Source: Pantoea sp. Aalb
GTDB taxonomy: Bacteria; Pseudomonadota; Gammaproteobacteria; Enterobacterales; Enterobacteriaceae
DNA length: 64,000 nt
Direction: 5' to 3'
Assembly (NCBI RefSeq): GCF_009829985.1
Contig: NZ_SZZU01000001.1
Coordinates: 124,001-188,000, forward strand
Positions 47,451 to 56,958 of this stretch are shown here, piece by piece. The translations under genes were made by a program, and so were the position numbers. How positions within the stretch are numbered: the stretch's first letter is position 1; every line of letters starts with the position of its first letter. The notes below the pieces were generated by a model. It worked only from the letters and a program-made list of their open reading frames with translations, was not told where the DNA came from and did not search any database.

Positions 47451-47741
47451 TTAATAATTAATTAGAAGAATTTATATTCTTATGTAAGGATTATTATCCC
47501 AATAATTATATATATTTAGTAGTATAAATAGTATAATTTTATTACTATTTAATTAAAAATAACTAAATAAAATTATCTTGAATCAAAATCTATAAAATAT
47601 TCTATTTTAAATTAAATATTATTATACTTTATAAAGTTCATTCTTTTCCTAAAAAAGGCTAGAGATAATTTATTTAGAATTGTATATTGTTATAGCAATA
47701 TTTTATATATTTCTATTTTTACTTTAAGTTGAGATATTGCT

Positions 47742-49217
47742 ATGCTAAGAATTGCTAAAGAAGCTCTCGCTTTTGATGATGTTTTACTTGTTCCTGCTTA
47801 TTCTACCGTTTTACCTAATACAGCCGAGCTAAGTACTCAGCTAACAAAAAATATTCGTTTAAATATTCCTATTATTTCGGCTGCTATGGATACTGTTACA
47901 GAAGCCAGTCTAGCTATCGCATTAGCTCAAGAAGGTGGTTTAGGTTGCATACATAAAAACATGTCAATTAAACGTCAAGCAGATGAAGTTCGTAAAGTAA
48001 AAAAATATGAAAGCGGTGTAGTAACGAATCCACAGACAGTTCTACCTACTACAAGTTTAATAGAAGTAAAAGAATTAACAAAGCGTAATGGTTTTGCTGG
48101 TTACCCAGTAGTAAATATTAAAAAAGAATTAATAGGTATTATTACCAGCCGTGATGTAAGGTTTGTAACTGATCTAACGCAACCAGTAACAGCAGTAATG
48201 ACACCAAAAGAATATTTAGTAACAGTAAAAGAAGATGAAATACGTAGTGTTGTATTGCAAAAAATGCATGAAAAACGTATTGAAAAAGCATTAGTAGTCG
48301 ACGATAGATTCCATTTATTAGGAATGATAACTGTTAAAGATTTTCAGAAAGCAGAACGCAAACCAAATGCATGTAAAGATGAACATGGTCGTTTACGAGT
48401 TGGAGCAGCAGTAGGTGTAGGCATAGGTAACGAAGAACGTATTGATGCCTTAGTTACTGCAGGTATTGATGTATTACTTATTGATTCTTCTCACGGTCAT
48501 TCAGAAGGAGTTTTACGACGTATACGTCAAACTCGTGCTAAATATCCTCATTTAGATATTATTGGTGGTAATGTAGCTACTGGTAAAGGTGCACTTGCAC
48601 TTGCAGAAGCTGGTGTTAGTGCAGTCAAGGTAGGTATTGGTCCAGGATCTATTTGTACTACCCGTATAGTTACCGGAGTAGGTATTCCACAAATTACTGC
48701 AGTATCTGATGCCGTGGCAGCGCTAGAAAGTACTGGTATTCCAGTTATTGCTGATGGTGGTATACGCTTATCTGGTGATATTGCAAAAGCAATAGCAGCT
48801 GGTGCTGCTGCGGTAATGGTAGGTGCTATATTAGCAGGTACTGAAGAAGCTCCAGGACAAATAGAACTATATAAAGGACGTGCCTTTAAATCTTATCGTG
48901 GTATGGGTTCATTGGGTGCGATGTCAAAAGGTTCATCAGATCGCTATTTTCAAAGTGATAATGCTGCTGATAAATTAGTACCAGAAGGAATTGAAGGTCG
49001 TGTAGCATATAAAGGACGCTTGAAAGAGATAGTGCATCAGCAAATGGGTGGTTTACGTTCCTGTATGGGACTTACTGGATGTGCTACTATTGATGAGCTG
49101 CGTACAAAAGCAGAGTTTGTTCGTATTAGTACTGCTGGTATAAATGAAAGTCATGTACATGACGTAACTATAACTAAAGAGTCACCAAACTACCATATGG
49201 GAGTTATAATGTCCTAA
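47742..49217 (+). CDS. guaB: IMP dehydrogenase
   Basis: GuaB oxidises IMP to XMP with NAD, committing purines to GMP. The 491 residues (E. coli 488) have a TIM barrel interrupted by a CBS pair (about 95-205: GITSRDVRFVTDL, VDDRFHLLGMITVKDF). The catalytic cysteine is C305 in GPGSICTTRIVTG, and the flap contains YRGMGSLGAM and YFQSDN. With guaA 67 bp downstream it forms the guaBA operon. No GuaB/PurR-type operator is obvious in the 291-bp leader. Confidence 0.97.
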   Translation: MLRIAKEALAFDDVLLVPAYSTVLPNTAELSTQLTKNIRLNIPIISAAMDTVTEASLAIALAQEGGLGCIHKNMSIKRQADEVRKVKKYESGVVTNPQTVLPTTSLIEVKELTKRNGFAGYPVVNIKKELIGIITSRDVRFVTDLTQPVTAVMTPKEYLVTVKEDEIRSVVLQKMHEKRIEKALVVDDRFHLLGMITVKDFQKAERKPNACKDEHGRLRVGAAVGVGIGNEERIDALVTAGIDVLLIDSSHGHSEGVLRRIRQTRAKYPHLDIIGGNVATGKGALALAEAGVSAVKVGIGPGSICTTRIVTGVGIPQITAVSDAVAALESTGIPVIADGGIRLSGDIAKAIAAGAAAVMVGAILAGTEEAPGQIELYKGRAFKSYRGMGSLGAMSKGSSDRYFQSDNAADKLVPEGIEGRVAYKGRLKEIVHQQMGGLRSCMGLTGCATIDELRTKAEFVRISTAGINESHVHDVTITKESPNYHMGVIMS

Positions 49218-49284
49218 TATAATTAAAAATTTATTATTATCTTAAATTATTTTAACATTAATATGTTTCATGGAAATATTATTC

Positions 49285-50868
49285 ATGAAAAATAAAAAAA
49301 ATTATAAATATAGTATCTTAATTTTAGATTTTGGTTCTCAATACACACATTTGCTTGTACGTTGTATACGTAAATTAGGAGTATACTGTGAACTTTGGTC
49401 ATATGATGTTAGTCAAGAGAAAATAAGTCAATTTCATCCAAACGGTATTATTCTTTCTGGTGGTCCTGAAAGTACTACTGAATTAAATAGTTCACGTGTA
49501 CCAAAATATATATTTGAACTAAATATACCTGTATTAGGGATATGTTACGGTATGCATACTATGGTAATGCAATTAGGTGGTACTGTTAAAAAAGCAAATA
49601 AACGTGAGTTTGGTTACACTCAAGTGGAATTAAAAGCTCCAAGTATATTAGTACATAATATAAAAGATGATATTAATAAAAACGGTAATCATATATTAAA
49701 TGTTTGGATGAGTCATGGTGATAAAGTTACTTCGATTCCAGTAAACTTTATTACTATTGCGAGTACAGAAACTTGTTTATTTGCTATCATTGCTAATGAA
49801 AAAAAACACTTTTATGGTGTACAATTTCATCCAGAAGTAACACATACTGTTCAAGGTTTACATATATTAAAACGTTTTGTTTATGATATTTGTAATTGTA
49901 AACCTTTGTGGATTCCATCAAAAATTATTACAGAAATAATTAAAGATGTTCGTGAAAAAATAGGTAATGATAAAGTTATACTTGGCCTTTCAGGTGGTAT
50001 AGATTCATCTGTAACTGCAATATTATTACATTATGCTATTGGTAAACAACTTATTTGTATTTTTGTAGATAATGGGTTACTTCGATCCCATGAAGCACAA
50101 CATGTTAAAGAAATGTTCGGCGATTACTTCGGTTTAAATATTTTATATGTTTCAGCAGAAGATTATTTCTTTAAAGCTTTAATTGGAGAACAAGATCCAG
50201 AAATTAAACGTAAAATTATTGGTAGAGTGTTTATTGAAGTCTTTGAAAAAGAAGCTAGTAAAATAATTAATGTAAAATGGTTAGCTCAAGGTACTATCTA
50301 CCCAGATATTATTGAATCTGCAAAATCTACGACTGGTGGAAAAGCCCATATAATTAAATCACATCATAATGTAGGAGGCTTACCAAAAAAAATTAATCTT
50401 AAATTAATTGAACCATTAAAAGAACTATTTAAAGATGAAGTTCGTAAGATTGGTCTTGAATTGGGATTACCGTATGATATGCTTTACCGTCATCCATTTC
50501 CAGGTCCTGGTTTAGCAATACGTATATTGGGTGAAGTAAAGAAAGAATACTGTAATTTACTACGACATGCTGACTCTATTTTTATTGAAGAATTACATAA
50601 AGCAAATTTATATAATAAAGTAAGCCAAGCTTTTACTATATTTCTTCCAGTTCGTTCTGTTGGTGTTATGGGAGATAGTCGTACATATGATTGGATTATT
50701 GCATTAAGAGCGGTTGAAACTGTTGATTTCATGACAGCAAATTGGGTCAATTTGCCGTATGATTTTTTATGTCGTGTTTCAAATAGAATTATTAATGAAA
50801 TTAATGGAATATCTCGTGTTGTTTATGATATTTCTAGTAAACCACCAGCAACTATCGAATGGGAATAA
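49285..50868 (+). CDS. guaA: GMP synthase (glutamine-hydrolysing)
   Basis: GuaA aminates XMP to GMP with glutamine and ATP. From the ATG at 49285 it has 527 residues (E. coli 525); an ATG five codons upstream is also possible. The class I glutaminase has the nucleophile C87 in GICYGMHT and the histidine in QFHPEV. The PP-loop is LSGGIDSSVTA, and the C-terminal dimerisation domain ends PPATIEWE exactly as in E. coli. The gene ends 4 bp before purN on the opposite strand. Confidence 0.96.
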   Translation: MKNKKNYKYSILILDFGSQYTHLLVRCIRKLGVYCELWSYDVSQEKISQFHPNGIILSGGPESTTELNSSRVPKYIFELNIPVLGICYGMHTMVMQLGGTVKKANKREFGYTQVELKAPSILVHNIKDDINKNGNHILNVWMSHGDKVTSIPVNFITIASTETCLFAIIANEKKHFYGVQFHPEVTHTVQGLHILKRFVYDICNCKPLWIPSKIITEIIKDVREKIGNDKVILGLSGGIDSSVTAILLHYAIGKQLICIFVDNGLLRSHEAQHVKEMFGDYFGLNILYVSAEDYFFKALIGEQDPEIKRKIIGRVFIEVFEKEASKIINVKWLAQGTIYPDIIESAKSTTGGKAHIIKSHHNVGGLPKKINLKLIEPLKELFKDEVRKIGLELGLPYDMLYRHPFPGPGLAIRILGEVKKEYCNLLRHADSIFIEELHKANLYNKVSQAFTIFLPVRSVGVMGDSRTYDWIIALRAVETVDFMTANWVNLPYDFLCRVSNRIINEINGISRVVYDISSKPPATIEWE

Positions 50869-50872
50869 TTAA

Positions 50873-51514
50873 TTATTTATTATATAATAATCCTTGACTC
50901 GGTAAGATAAGACCATCTAATGTTACAACATTTTTTCTTATTTCTAACCGATCTTCTATAAACCATCTTATTGCCAATGGATAAATAATATGTTCCTGGT
51001 ACTTTACTCGTTTTATAATTTCTTTTTCGGTATCTTCGATAAATACCGGAATAGTAGACTGTAAAATAATTGGACCACCATCTAATTTATTATTAACAAA
51101 ATGTACTGTTGTACCATGTTCTTTATCTCTATTTTTCAAAACTTGACGATGAGTATAAAGTCCTGGATATTTTGGTAATAATGAAGGATGGATATTTATT
51201 ATTTTCTTGTGATATTTTATAATGAAAAAATCACTTAAAATTTTCATATAACCAGCTAGAATTATTAAATCTGGAGTATATAATTCAATTTTTTGAATTA
51301 AATGAGAATCAAATATTTCGCGGTTAACAAAATTTTTATCACTTAAAACATGAATAGGTATATTAGCATTTTGAGCACGAATTAACCCATATGCTTTAGG
51401 TTTATCGCTGAAAACAGCTACTACGTTAGCATTAATATATTTGTTTGCACAAGCATCAATAATTGATTGAAGGTTACTTCCATTGCCTGAAATTAATACA
51501 ACTAATTTTTTCAT
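50873..51514 (-). CDS. purN: Phosphoribosylglycinamide formyltransferase
   Basis: PurN transfers a formyl group from 10-formyl-THF to GAR, step three of purine synthesis. It has 213 residues (E. coli 212). ISGNGSNLQSIID opens the fold, and the catalytic residues are N107 and H109 (INIHPSLLP) and D145 (LDGGP). Its start overlaps the purM stop by 4 bp, as in purMN of E. coli. It is convergent with guaA with almost no spacer, so no separate terminator is visible. Confidence 0.97.
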   Translation of the reverse strand: MKKLVVLISGNGSNLQSIIDACANKYINANVVAVFSDKPKAYGLIRAQNANIPIHVLSDKNFVNREIFDSHLIQKIELYTPDLIILAGYMKILSDFFIIKYHKKIINIHPSLLPKYPGLYTHRQVLKNRDKEHGTTVHFVNNKLDGGPIILQSTIPVFIEDTEKEIIKRVKYQEHIIYPLAIRWFIEDRLEIRKNVVTLDGLILPSQGLLYNK

Positions 51515-52551
51515 GGCTTAATAATCACACGCTCTTTTGCACTAGATTTTTTTATTACTCCAATTTTCCACGCTCGTTCACCATAATCATTCATTAATTG
51601 AACTGCTTTATCTGCATCTGTTGAATTTAAGATAATAATCATTCCTACACCGCAATTAAAAGTACGATACATTTCATAGCGATCTATATTTCCTGATTTC
51701 TGTAACCATTTAAAAATAGGTGGCCATTGCCAACTACTTTCTTCAATTATTGCTTGGGTATTATTTGGTAATATACGAGGAATATTTTCCCAAAATCCTC
51801 CTCCTGTAATATGAGCGATGGCATGAAGATTAATATTTTTCATTAAATTTAATATATTTTTTACGTAGATACGAGTAGGAGCCAAAAGATAATCTACTAG
51901 TAATTTACTATCTAATTGTTTGGTTTTAGGATCTGTGTTACTTACTTTTAAGACCTTGCGTACTAGAGAATATCCATTTGAGTGCAAGCCGTTAGAAGCT
52001 AATGCAATTAATACATCTCCATCCTGTACTTTAGAAATATTAATAATTTTTGATTTTTCTACTATACCTATGCAGAAACCAACTATATCATAATCTTTAT
52101 CTTGATACATAGTAGGCATCTCAGCAGTTTCTCCTCCTGCTAATGTACAACCTGATGCCAAGCATCCTTTAGCAATACTAGTAATAACTACTGATGCAAT
52201 ATCAAGTTCTAATTTGCCAGTCGCATAATAATCTAGAAAAATAATTGGTTCAGCACCTACAACTACTAAATCATTAACACACATTGCAACAAGATCGATA
52301 CCAATGCTATGATGGTGTTTTAGATCAATTGCTAAACGAAGTTTAGTGCCAACACCATCAGTTCCTGAAACTAATATAGGCTCTCGATATTTTTGTGGTA
52401 TTGAACAAAGAGTATTGAAACCACCTAATTCTCCTATTATTTCTGGACGTCGAGTTTTATATGCTGCATTTTTGATAATACTAATTAAATTATTACTAGT
52501 ATTAATATTAACACCAGAATCAGCATATGTGAGACCTACTTTATTGAGCAT
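51511..52551 (-). CDS. purM: Phosphoribosylformylglycinamidine cyclo-ligase
   Basis: PurM (AIR synthetase) closes the imidazole ring, step five of purine synthesis. It has 346 residues (E. coli 345). Family motifs: LVSGTDGVGTKLRLA, DLVAMCVNDLVVVGAEP, LAGGETAEMPTMY, GLHSNGYSLVRKV and HITGGGFWENIPR. It is first in the purMN operon. upp and uraA, next to it in E. coli, are gone, leaving a 1-kb spacer before hda. Confidence 0.97.
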   Translation of the reverse strand: MLNKVGLTYADSGVNINTSNNLISIIKNAAYKTRRPEIIGELGGFNTLCSIPQKYREPILVSGTDGVGTKLRLAIDLKHHHSIGIDLVAMCVNDLVVVGAEPIIFLDYYATGKLELDIASVVITSIAKGCLASGCTLAGGETAEMPTMYQDKDYDIVGFCIGIVEKSKIINISKVQDGDVLIALASNGLHSNGYSLVRKVLKVSNTDPKTKQLDSKLLVDYLLAPTRIYVKNILNLMKNINLHAIAHITGGGFWENIPRILPNNTQAIIEESSWQWPPIFKWLQKSGNIDRYEMYRTFNCGVGMIIILNSTDADKAVQLMNDYGERAWKIGVIKKSSAKERVIIKP

Positions 52552-52662
52552 TAAAAATCTCCAATAGAGTTTTGAAATTAAATTCGATTATTAATTGAAT
52601 TTAATTCTTGTAAATATATTTATTTTTTTAAAAATTGAGTCAGTATATTATATGTACACAAT

Positions 52663-52706
52663 AGAAGATGTATCGTAAATATATTAATATGTGCAATACA
52701 TCTTCT
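52663..52706. repeat. 11-bp-arm inverted repeat
   Basis: agaagatgtat (52663-52673) is the exact reverse complement of 52696-52706, with 22 nt between the arms. It lies 112 bp upstream of the purM start. It could fold in the purM leader or be a relic terminator of a lost gene. Confidence 0.75.
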
Positions 52707-52835
52707 TAAAAAGAAGAATCCATATTTTTATTAAGACATCTATCTTTTTTATATATAAAAATAAATAAAAAATAATTATTAATTGAAGATCTTTATTTAT
52801 CAAAGAAATTTTATTTATATTATTCAATAATAAAT

Positions 52836-52878
52836 AATTTAATATAAATATATGTACTACATATATTTATATTAAATT
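52836..52878. repeat. 21-bp perfect palindrome arms around one base
   Basis: Positions 52836-52856 are the exact reverse complement of 52858-52878, separated by a single C. The arms are A/T-rich with a TGTA/TACA core. Such a long perfect palindrome with almost no loop would tend to extrude as a cruciform or be deleted, so it must be recent or kept by selection. Confidence 0.9.
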
Positions 52879-52977
52879 AAATTAAGCTAAAAATCTAGAC
52901 TTATTAATTTTTAAAAGTTATGATTTACAATCAATAATAATTATACCAAATATTTTTTAAAAAATTAAAATAACTAA

Positions 52978-53023
52978 AGTTTATTTATTAGATACACATA
53001 AGTTTATTTATTAGATACACATA
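52978..53023. repeat. 23-bp perfect tandem duplication
   Basis: The 23-bp unit at 52978-53000 (core TTATTTATTAGATACACATA) is repeated without change at 53001-53023. This is a recent slipped-strand duplication in non-coding DNA. Confidence 0.92.
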
Positions 53024-53588
53024 TATATATTTTATTTCTTTAATATAAATCAATTGATAAAAATAGTTAACATAATAATGTTTATATTATTTCACTTATA
53101 AGATAATTCATAAAGTTCAATCAAGAACATAAAAATACTTTCTTTATTAGGTTTTATTTACATTATTGACTATAATCTATTATAAAAAATATTATTAATT
53201 AATTATTTAAATACTTTAAGAAATATTTTTGAAAATTACATTTTTCCTTAAAAAAATGCAGTATTTAAGGAGAGTATTTATTATTTTTTAAATAAATCAT
53301 TAATTATAACGGAATAACTAATTACTTTTACCTTAATGAGTTATGGCAATTCAGGAATTAATTGATGAGTGATAAATCACTAAAATACCATATTATTATA
53401 AACTTTTTTAGTATTAGATTATTACTAATAATGCTATCTTATTTATTACGTGATTCTATTCTATTAAAGGTACATAGTTATTATAAAAGCAAACTAAGCA
53501 AACTGCAGTATAATTTGTATCGATATCTATTTTTAATAATTAATATATATTCTTATAATTTTCGGCTAATGCATCTTCAGAGGTCTTT

Positions 53589-54299
53589 CTGAACATACCT
53601 TTACAACTCGTTCTTCCACTCTATTTATCTGATGACGAGACTTTTGCTAGTTTCTGGCCAGGAAAAAATTTGTCTCTTCTTTCAGCAGTACAAAGAGCAC
53701 TATTACATAGACATAGTGATGCTAACTATTTTTATGTATGGTCACGCGAAGGTGGAGGTCGTAGCCATTTATTGCATGCTGCTTGTGCTGAAATGTCATC
53801 ACAAGGTGAAGCTGTTGGTTATGTGCCATTAGATAAACGTACTTGGTTTGTACCTGAAGTTTTAGTAGGGATGGAATACCTAGCTTTAGTATGTATTGAT
53901 AATATAGAATGTATTATTGGTGAAACTGAATGGGAAATGGCAATTTTTAATCTATATAATCGTATTTTAGAAATTGGAAAAAATTGTTTACTAATGATTA
54001 CTAGTGATCGTCCTCCGCATCAGCTTAATTTAGATTTACCAGATTTGACATCACGTCTTTATTGGGGACAAATCTATCGCTTGCATCCATTATCTGATGA
54101 AGATAAGTTACAGGCAATGAAGTTGCGCGCTGAATTACGTGGATTTGAATTATCAGAAGATGTCGGACGTTTTTTATTGAAACGTCTTGATCGTCAAATA
54201 CGTACATTATTTAATACACTTAATCGTCTTGATAATGCCTCAATTAGCGCACAACGTAAATTAACTATTCCATTTGTTAAAGAAGTATTGAAACTTTAA
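53589..54299 (+). CDS. hda: DnaA-inactivating protein Hda (CTG start)
   Basis: Hda, with the DNA-loaded beta clamp, stimulates ATP hydrolysis by DnaA and so prevents over-initiation. Homology to E. coli begins at a CTG codon at 53589 (LNIPLQLVLPLYL, E. coli LNTPAQLSLPLYL), with AGAGG 5 nt upstream; no ATG or GTG is available in frame. E. coli Hda also starts at CTG. The product has 236 residues (E. coli 233). The clamp-binding motif QLVLPL lies at residues 5-10, the AAA+ P-loop region is WSREGGGRSHLLHAAC, then VGYVPLDKRTWFVPEVL and LDRQIRTLFNTL. Starting at the first TTG instead would remove the clamp motif. Confidence 0.95.
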   Translation: MNIPLQLVLPLYLSDDETFASFWPGKNLSLLSAVQRALLHRHSDANYFYVWSREGGGRSHLLHAACAEMSSQGEAVGYVPLDKRTWFVPEVLVGMEYLALVCIDNIECIIGETEWEMAIFNLYNRILEIGKNCLLMITSDRPPHQLNLDLPDLTSRLYWGQIYRLHPLSDEDKLQAMKLRAELRGFELSEDVGRFLLKRLDRQIRTLFNTLNRLDNASISAQRKLTIPFVKEVLKL

Positions 54300-54601
54300 A
54301 TCGTTATTATATAGATATAATCTTATAAAGATTAGTCAATATGATTACATATATAAAGATTCTAAAATTCTTATAATATCTTGTACATTTTTCTTTTATT
54401 TAGGATATTAACGACCTATTAAATATAATCCATGTATTTACTCAGTATTTACTTTTATTAAAAAAGTAGCACTAATATCTACTTTAAATTATTTTTTTGT
54501 AAACTTTTTAAAAACTAATTTTACATAATTTTTAAAATTTTATAGGTCGTATTTAAATACTATTTTTTAAATATCCTACTCAGATTAAAATATATTTAAT
54601 A
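54300..54601. other. Convergent spacer hda-bcp
   Basis: 302 bp of A/T-rich DNA between the 3' ends of hda and bcp. A small AATCTT/AAGATT hairpin lies about 20 bp after hda. Nothing else is recognisable. Confidence 0.45.
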
Positions 54602-55081
54602 TTAACCAAAACAATCATGATTTTTTAAGTATTCTAAAATTATACTATGATGATTGGAAGTTTTAAACTTATCAAATACTTTTTCTACTTTACCATCATT
54701 ATCAATTAAAAAAGAAACACGGTGAATACCATTATAAGTTTTACCCATAAAAGTTTTTTCACCCCATACTCCAAATTGTTCACATACTTTGTGATCTACA
54801 TCTGATAATAATGTAAAATTTAATACTTCTTTCTCAGCAAAAAGTAAAAGTTTTTCTTTATTATCAGTACTTATACCAATTACTTCTACACCAGCTTTTT
54901 TAATTTCTTCCATATTATCACGTAGACCACAGGCTTGGATGGTACAACCTGGTGTCATTGCTTTAGGATAGAAATAAATTAATACACGTTGTCCTTTGAA
55001 ATCAATTAATTTTACTTTTTCTCCATCTTGATCAGGCAAAATAAATTTTGGTGCTGTATCACCAACTTTTAAGGCTTTCAT
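54602..55081 (-). CDS. bcp: Thiol peroxidase Bcp (peroxiredoxin Q type)
   Basis: Bcp reduces hydrogen peroxide and organic peroxides using thioredoxin. It has 159 residues (E. coli 156). The peroxidatic cysteine C46 and resolving C51 lie in TPGCTIQACGLRD, with APKFILPDQDGEKVKL, VEVIGISTDNKEK and FLIDNDGKVEKVF elsewhere. GGAG lies upstream of its ATG. gcvR, which neighbours bcp in E. coli, is absent. Confidence 0.96.
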   Translation of the reverse strand: MKALKVGDTAPKFILPDQDGEKVKLIDFKGQRVLIYFYPKAMTPGCTIQACGLRDNMEEIKKAGVEVIGISTDNKEKLLLFAEKEVLNFTLLSDVDHKVCEQFGVWGEKTFMGKTYNGIHRVSFLIDNDGKVEKVFDKFKTSNHHSIILEYLKNHDCFG

Positions 55082-55706
55082 TATATTTCTCCATTTTTAG
55101 AATAATTTTAGAACAATTATGTAGGTGATATATCATCATGATAAAAATTACTAGATTCAATTTAATATAAGAATTATTTTTTAATTTTTTAATTTTTTAA
55201 TTGCTTAAACTAAGAGCATAACTCTAAGACTTATTAAGTTATACTACTAAAATATAATAATTTTTAATTACTTTTGGCTTATAAAAAATAATTCCGGTGT
55301 ATTTTACTTTAAGGTATAATGTAAAGTTTATTTAATAAGTAGATAGTACATTTAATAATTAATAAATAATCATTATTAAGTAATATTAATAGAAATCAAT
55401 ATATTGTTTTTATTTAGTATTGTATATATATATATAATAATATACTTAATCAAATATTTATAACTGAATATTTTTAATTAAAAATAAAATATATAATTTC
55501 ATTTGAGTTCAGATATTATTAAATTATACCTAATAATATTATTAAGATGATTATCTTACTATAAATAACCCGATATGGCAGTATATATGTTAAATATGCT
55601 TATAAAAAAATATGAAGATATAATTCATTATTATGATTATAGTCTTAGTTTTTTATTTAAATATACAAAATAATATGAAATATTTATGTTTTTCGGGGGA
55701 TTTTCA
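55082..55706. other. Divergent spacer bcp-dapA
   Basis: About 625 bp where E. coli has gcvR; no remnant seen. A conspicuous GGGGGA ribosome site for dapA lies at its right end (55694-55700). Promoters for both genes should be here. Confidence 0.5.
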
Positions 55707-56585
55707 ATGTTTAATGGAAGTATTGTTGCACTTATTACTCCAATGGACGATAAAGGTAAAATTTGTCGTATAAGTTTAAAAAAATTAATTAATTATCATA
55801 TAGCTAATGGTACTACAGCTATTGTTTCTGTTGGTACTACTGGTGAATCAGCTACACTTAGTCATGACGAACATATTAGTGTAGTTATGATGACATTAGA
55901 TTTATCTAATGGTCGTATTCCTATTATTGCAGGAACTGGTGCAAATTCTACTGCTGAAGGTATATCTTTAACAAAAAGTTTTAATAATACGGGCATAGCT
56001 GCTTGTCTTACTGTTACTCCATATTATAACCGTCCAACACAAGATGGTTTATATCAACACTTTAGAGCTATTGCAAATAATACTGATTTACCTCAGATAC
56101 TATATAATGTACCGTTACGAACTGGTTGTGATATGCTCCCTGAAACTATAGCTCGATTAGCCGAAATAAAAAATATTATTGGAATTAAAGAAGCAAGTGG
56201 TAATTTATCGCGATTTAGTCAAATTCAAGAATTAGTTGATAATAATTTTATATTGTTAAGTGGTGATGATGCTAATGCACTAGATTCTATGCGATTAGGT
56301 AGTAAAGGTGTCATTTCAGTTACAGCTAATATTGCTGCACATGATATGGCACAATTATGTGCATTAGCACAGCAAGGTAATTTACCTGAAGCACGTTGTT
56401 TAAACCAACGTCTTATGCCTTTACATCAAATGCTTTTTTGTGAACCTAATCCTATACCTGTTAAATGGGCTGCAAAACAATTAGGATTAATAGCCCAAGA
56501 TACGTTACGTTTGCCAATGACTCCTCTTACTAATTCTGGCCAAATAAAAATTACTCAGGCAATGATTAAAGCAGGTCTAATATAA
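55707..56585 (+). CDS. dapA: 4-hydroxy-tetrahydrodipicolinate synthase
   Basis: DapA condenses pyruvate with aspartate semialdehyde, the first committed step of diaminopimelate and lysine synthesis. The ATG at 55707 (GGGGGA upstream) gives 292 residues, the same as E. coli; an ATG 21 nt earlier lacks a ribosome site. The Schiff-base lysine is K161 (GIKEASGN) with Y133 (ILYNVPLRTG) and GTTGESATL. bamC follows after 15 bp, as in E. coli. Together with dapE it supports peptidoglycan and/or lysine supply. Confidence 0.97.
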   Translation: MFNGSIVALITPMDDKGKICRISLKKLINYHIANGTTAIVSVGTTGESATLSHDEHISVVMMTLDLSNGRIPIIAGTGANSTAEGISLTKSFNNTGIAACLTVTPYYNRPTQDGLYQHFRAIANNTDLPQILYNVPLRTGCDMLPETIARLAEIKNIIGIKEASGNLSRFSQIQELVDNNFILLSGDDANALDSMRLGSKGVISVTANIAAHDMAQLCALAQQGNLPEARCLNQRLMPLHQMLFCEPNPIPVKWAAKQLGLIAQDTLRLPMTPLTNSGQIKITQAMIKAGLI

Positions 56586-56600
56586 ATTAAGGTAACAATA

Positions 56601-56849
56601 ATGTATTTATTTAAACGTGTAACGTTAGTTTTCTGCACTTTAATTTTGTTGTCATCGTGCTTTAATGAACAAAATTATAGTCGTAAATTTAGTACTAATG
56701 AATCTTACTTACAAACTTTTACACCATATACTTTAAAGATTCCTAAAGGTATAACTTTACCTTTAAAAAATGAAGAGTATGATATACCAAATAAAATAAT
56801 TAATGGTCCTTTAGGGAAAAAACTTGATATCCGTCCGCCAAAACATTAA
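56601..56849 (+). CDS. bamC: BamC reduced to its lipidated N-terminal tail
   Basis: BamC (NlpB) is a BAM lipoprotein of 344 residues in E. coli. Here the frame is only 82 residues: a signal peptide with lipobox LSSC (mature C20), then NYSRKFSTNESYLQTF, LKIPKGITLPLKNEEYDIP and GKKLDIRPPKH, which follow the E. coli unstructured region (GKALDIRPP) and stop. In E. coli that segment wraps along BamD, while the two helix-grip domains beyond it are largely dispensable. No remnant of those domains lies in the 109 bp before purC. Conservation of the tail argues for a working minimal lipoprotein rather than a pseudogene. Confidence 0.9.
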   Translation: MYLFKRVTLVFCTLILLSSCFNEQNYSRKFSTNESYLQTFTPYTLKIPKGITLPLKNEEYDIPNKIINGPLGKKLDIRPPKH

Positions 56850-56958
56850 CTGTGCTAAGAATATACTAATAAAATAAATATCATTTTATTTAAACATTGT
56901 TTATTAGGTATCAGAAAATATTAATTAATATAATTTATTTTATGTTTGGATTAAAAAG

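Larger units (their letters stand above)
52552..53588. other. 1-kb palindrome-rich spacer purM-hda
   Basis: This divergent spacer replaces uraA-upp of E. coli. It contains a 10-bp-arm hairpin (52576-52606), an 11-bp-arm hairpin (52663-52706), a 43-bp near-perfect palindrome (52836-52878) and a 23-bp tandem duplication (52978-53023). A 75-codon frame at 53365-53592 (ATG, AGGA upstream) overlaps the hda start; it encodes a basic hydrophobic peptide with no match I recognise, and I do not call it a gene. Confidence 0.55.

Noticed and set aside
52552..53588. Spacer considered as a replication origin because of A/T richness, palindromes and adjacent hda
   Set aside because: No DnaA boxes (TTATNCACA) could be found by eye, and no dnaA, dnaN or gidA/mnmG neighbourhood.
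53362..53592. Small frame upstream of hda (about 75 codons from ATG 53365) with an AGGA-like site
   Set aside because: Low-complexity basic/hydrophobic peptide with no recognised homology. It overlaps the hda start. Possible leader peptide, but unsupported.
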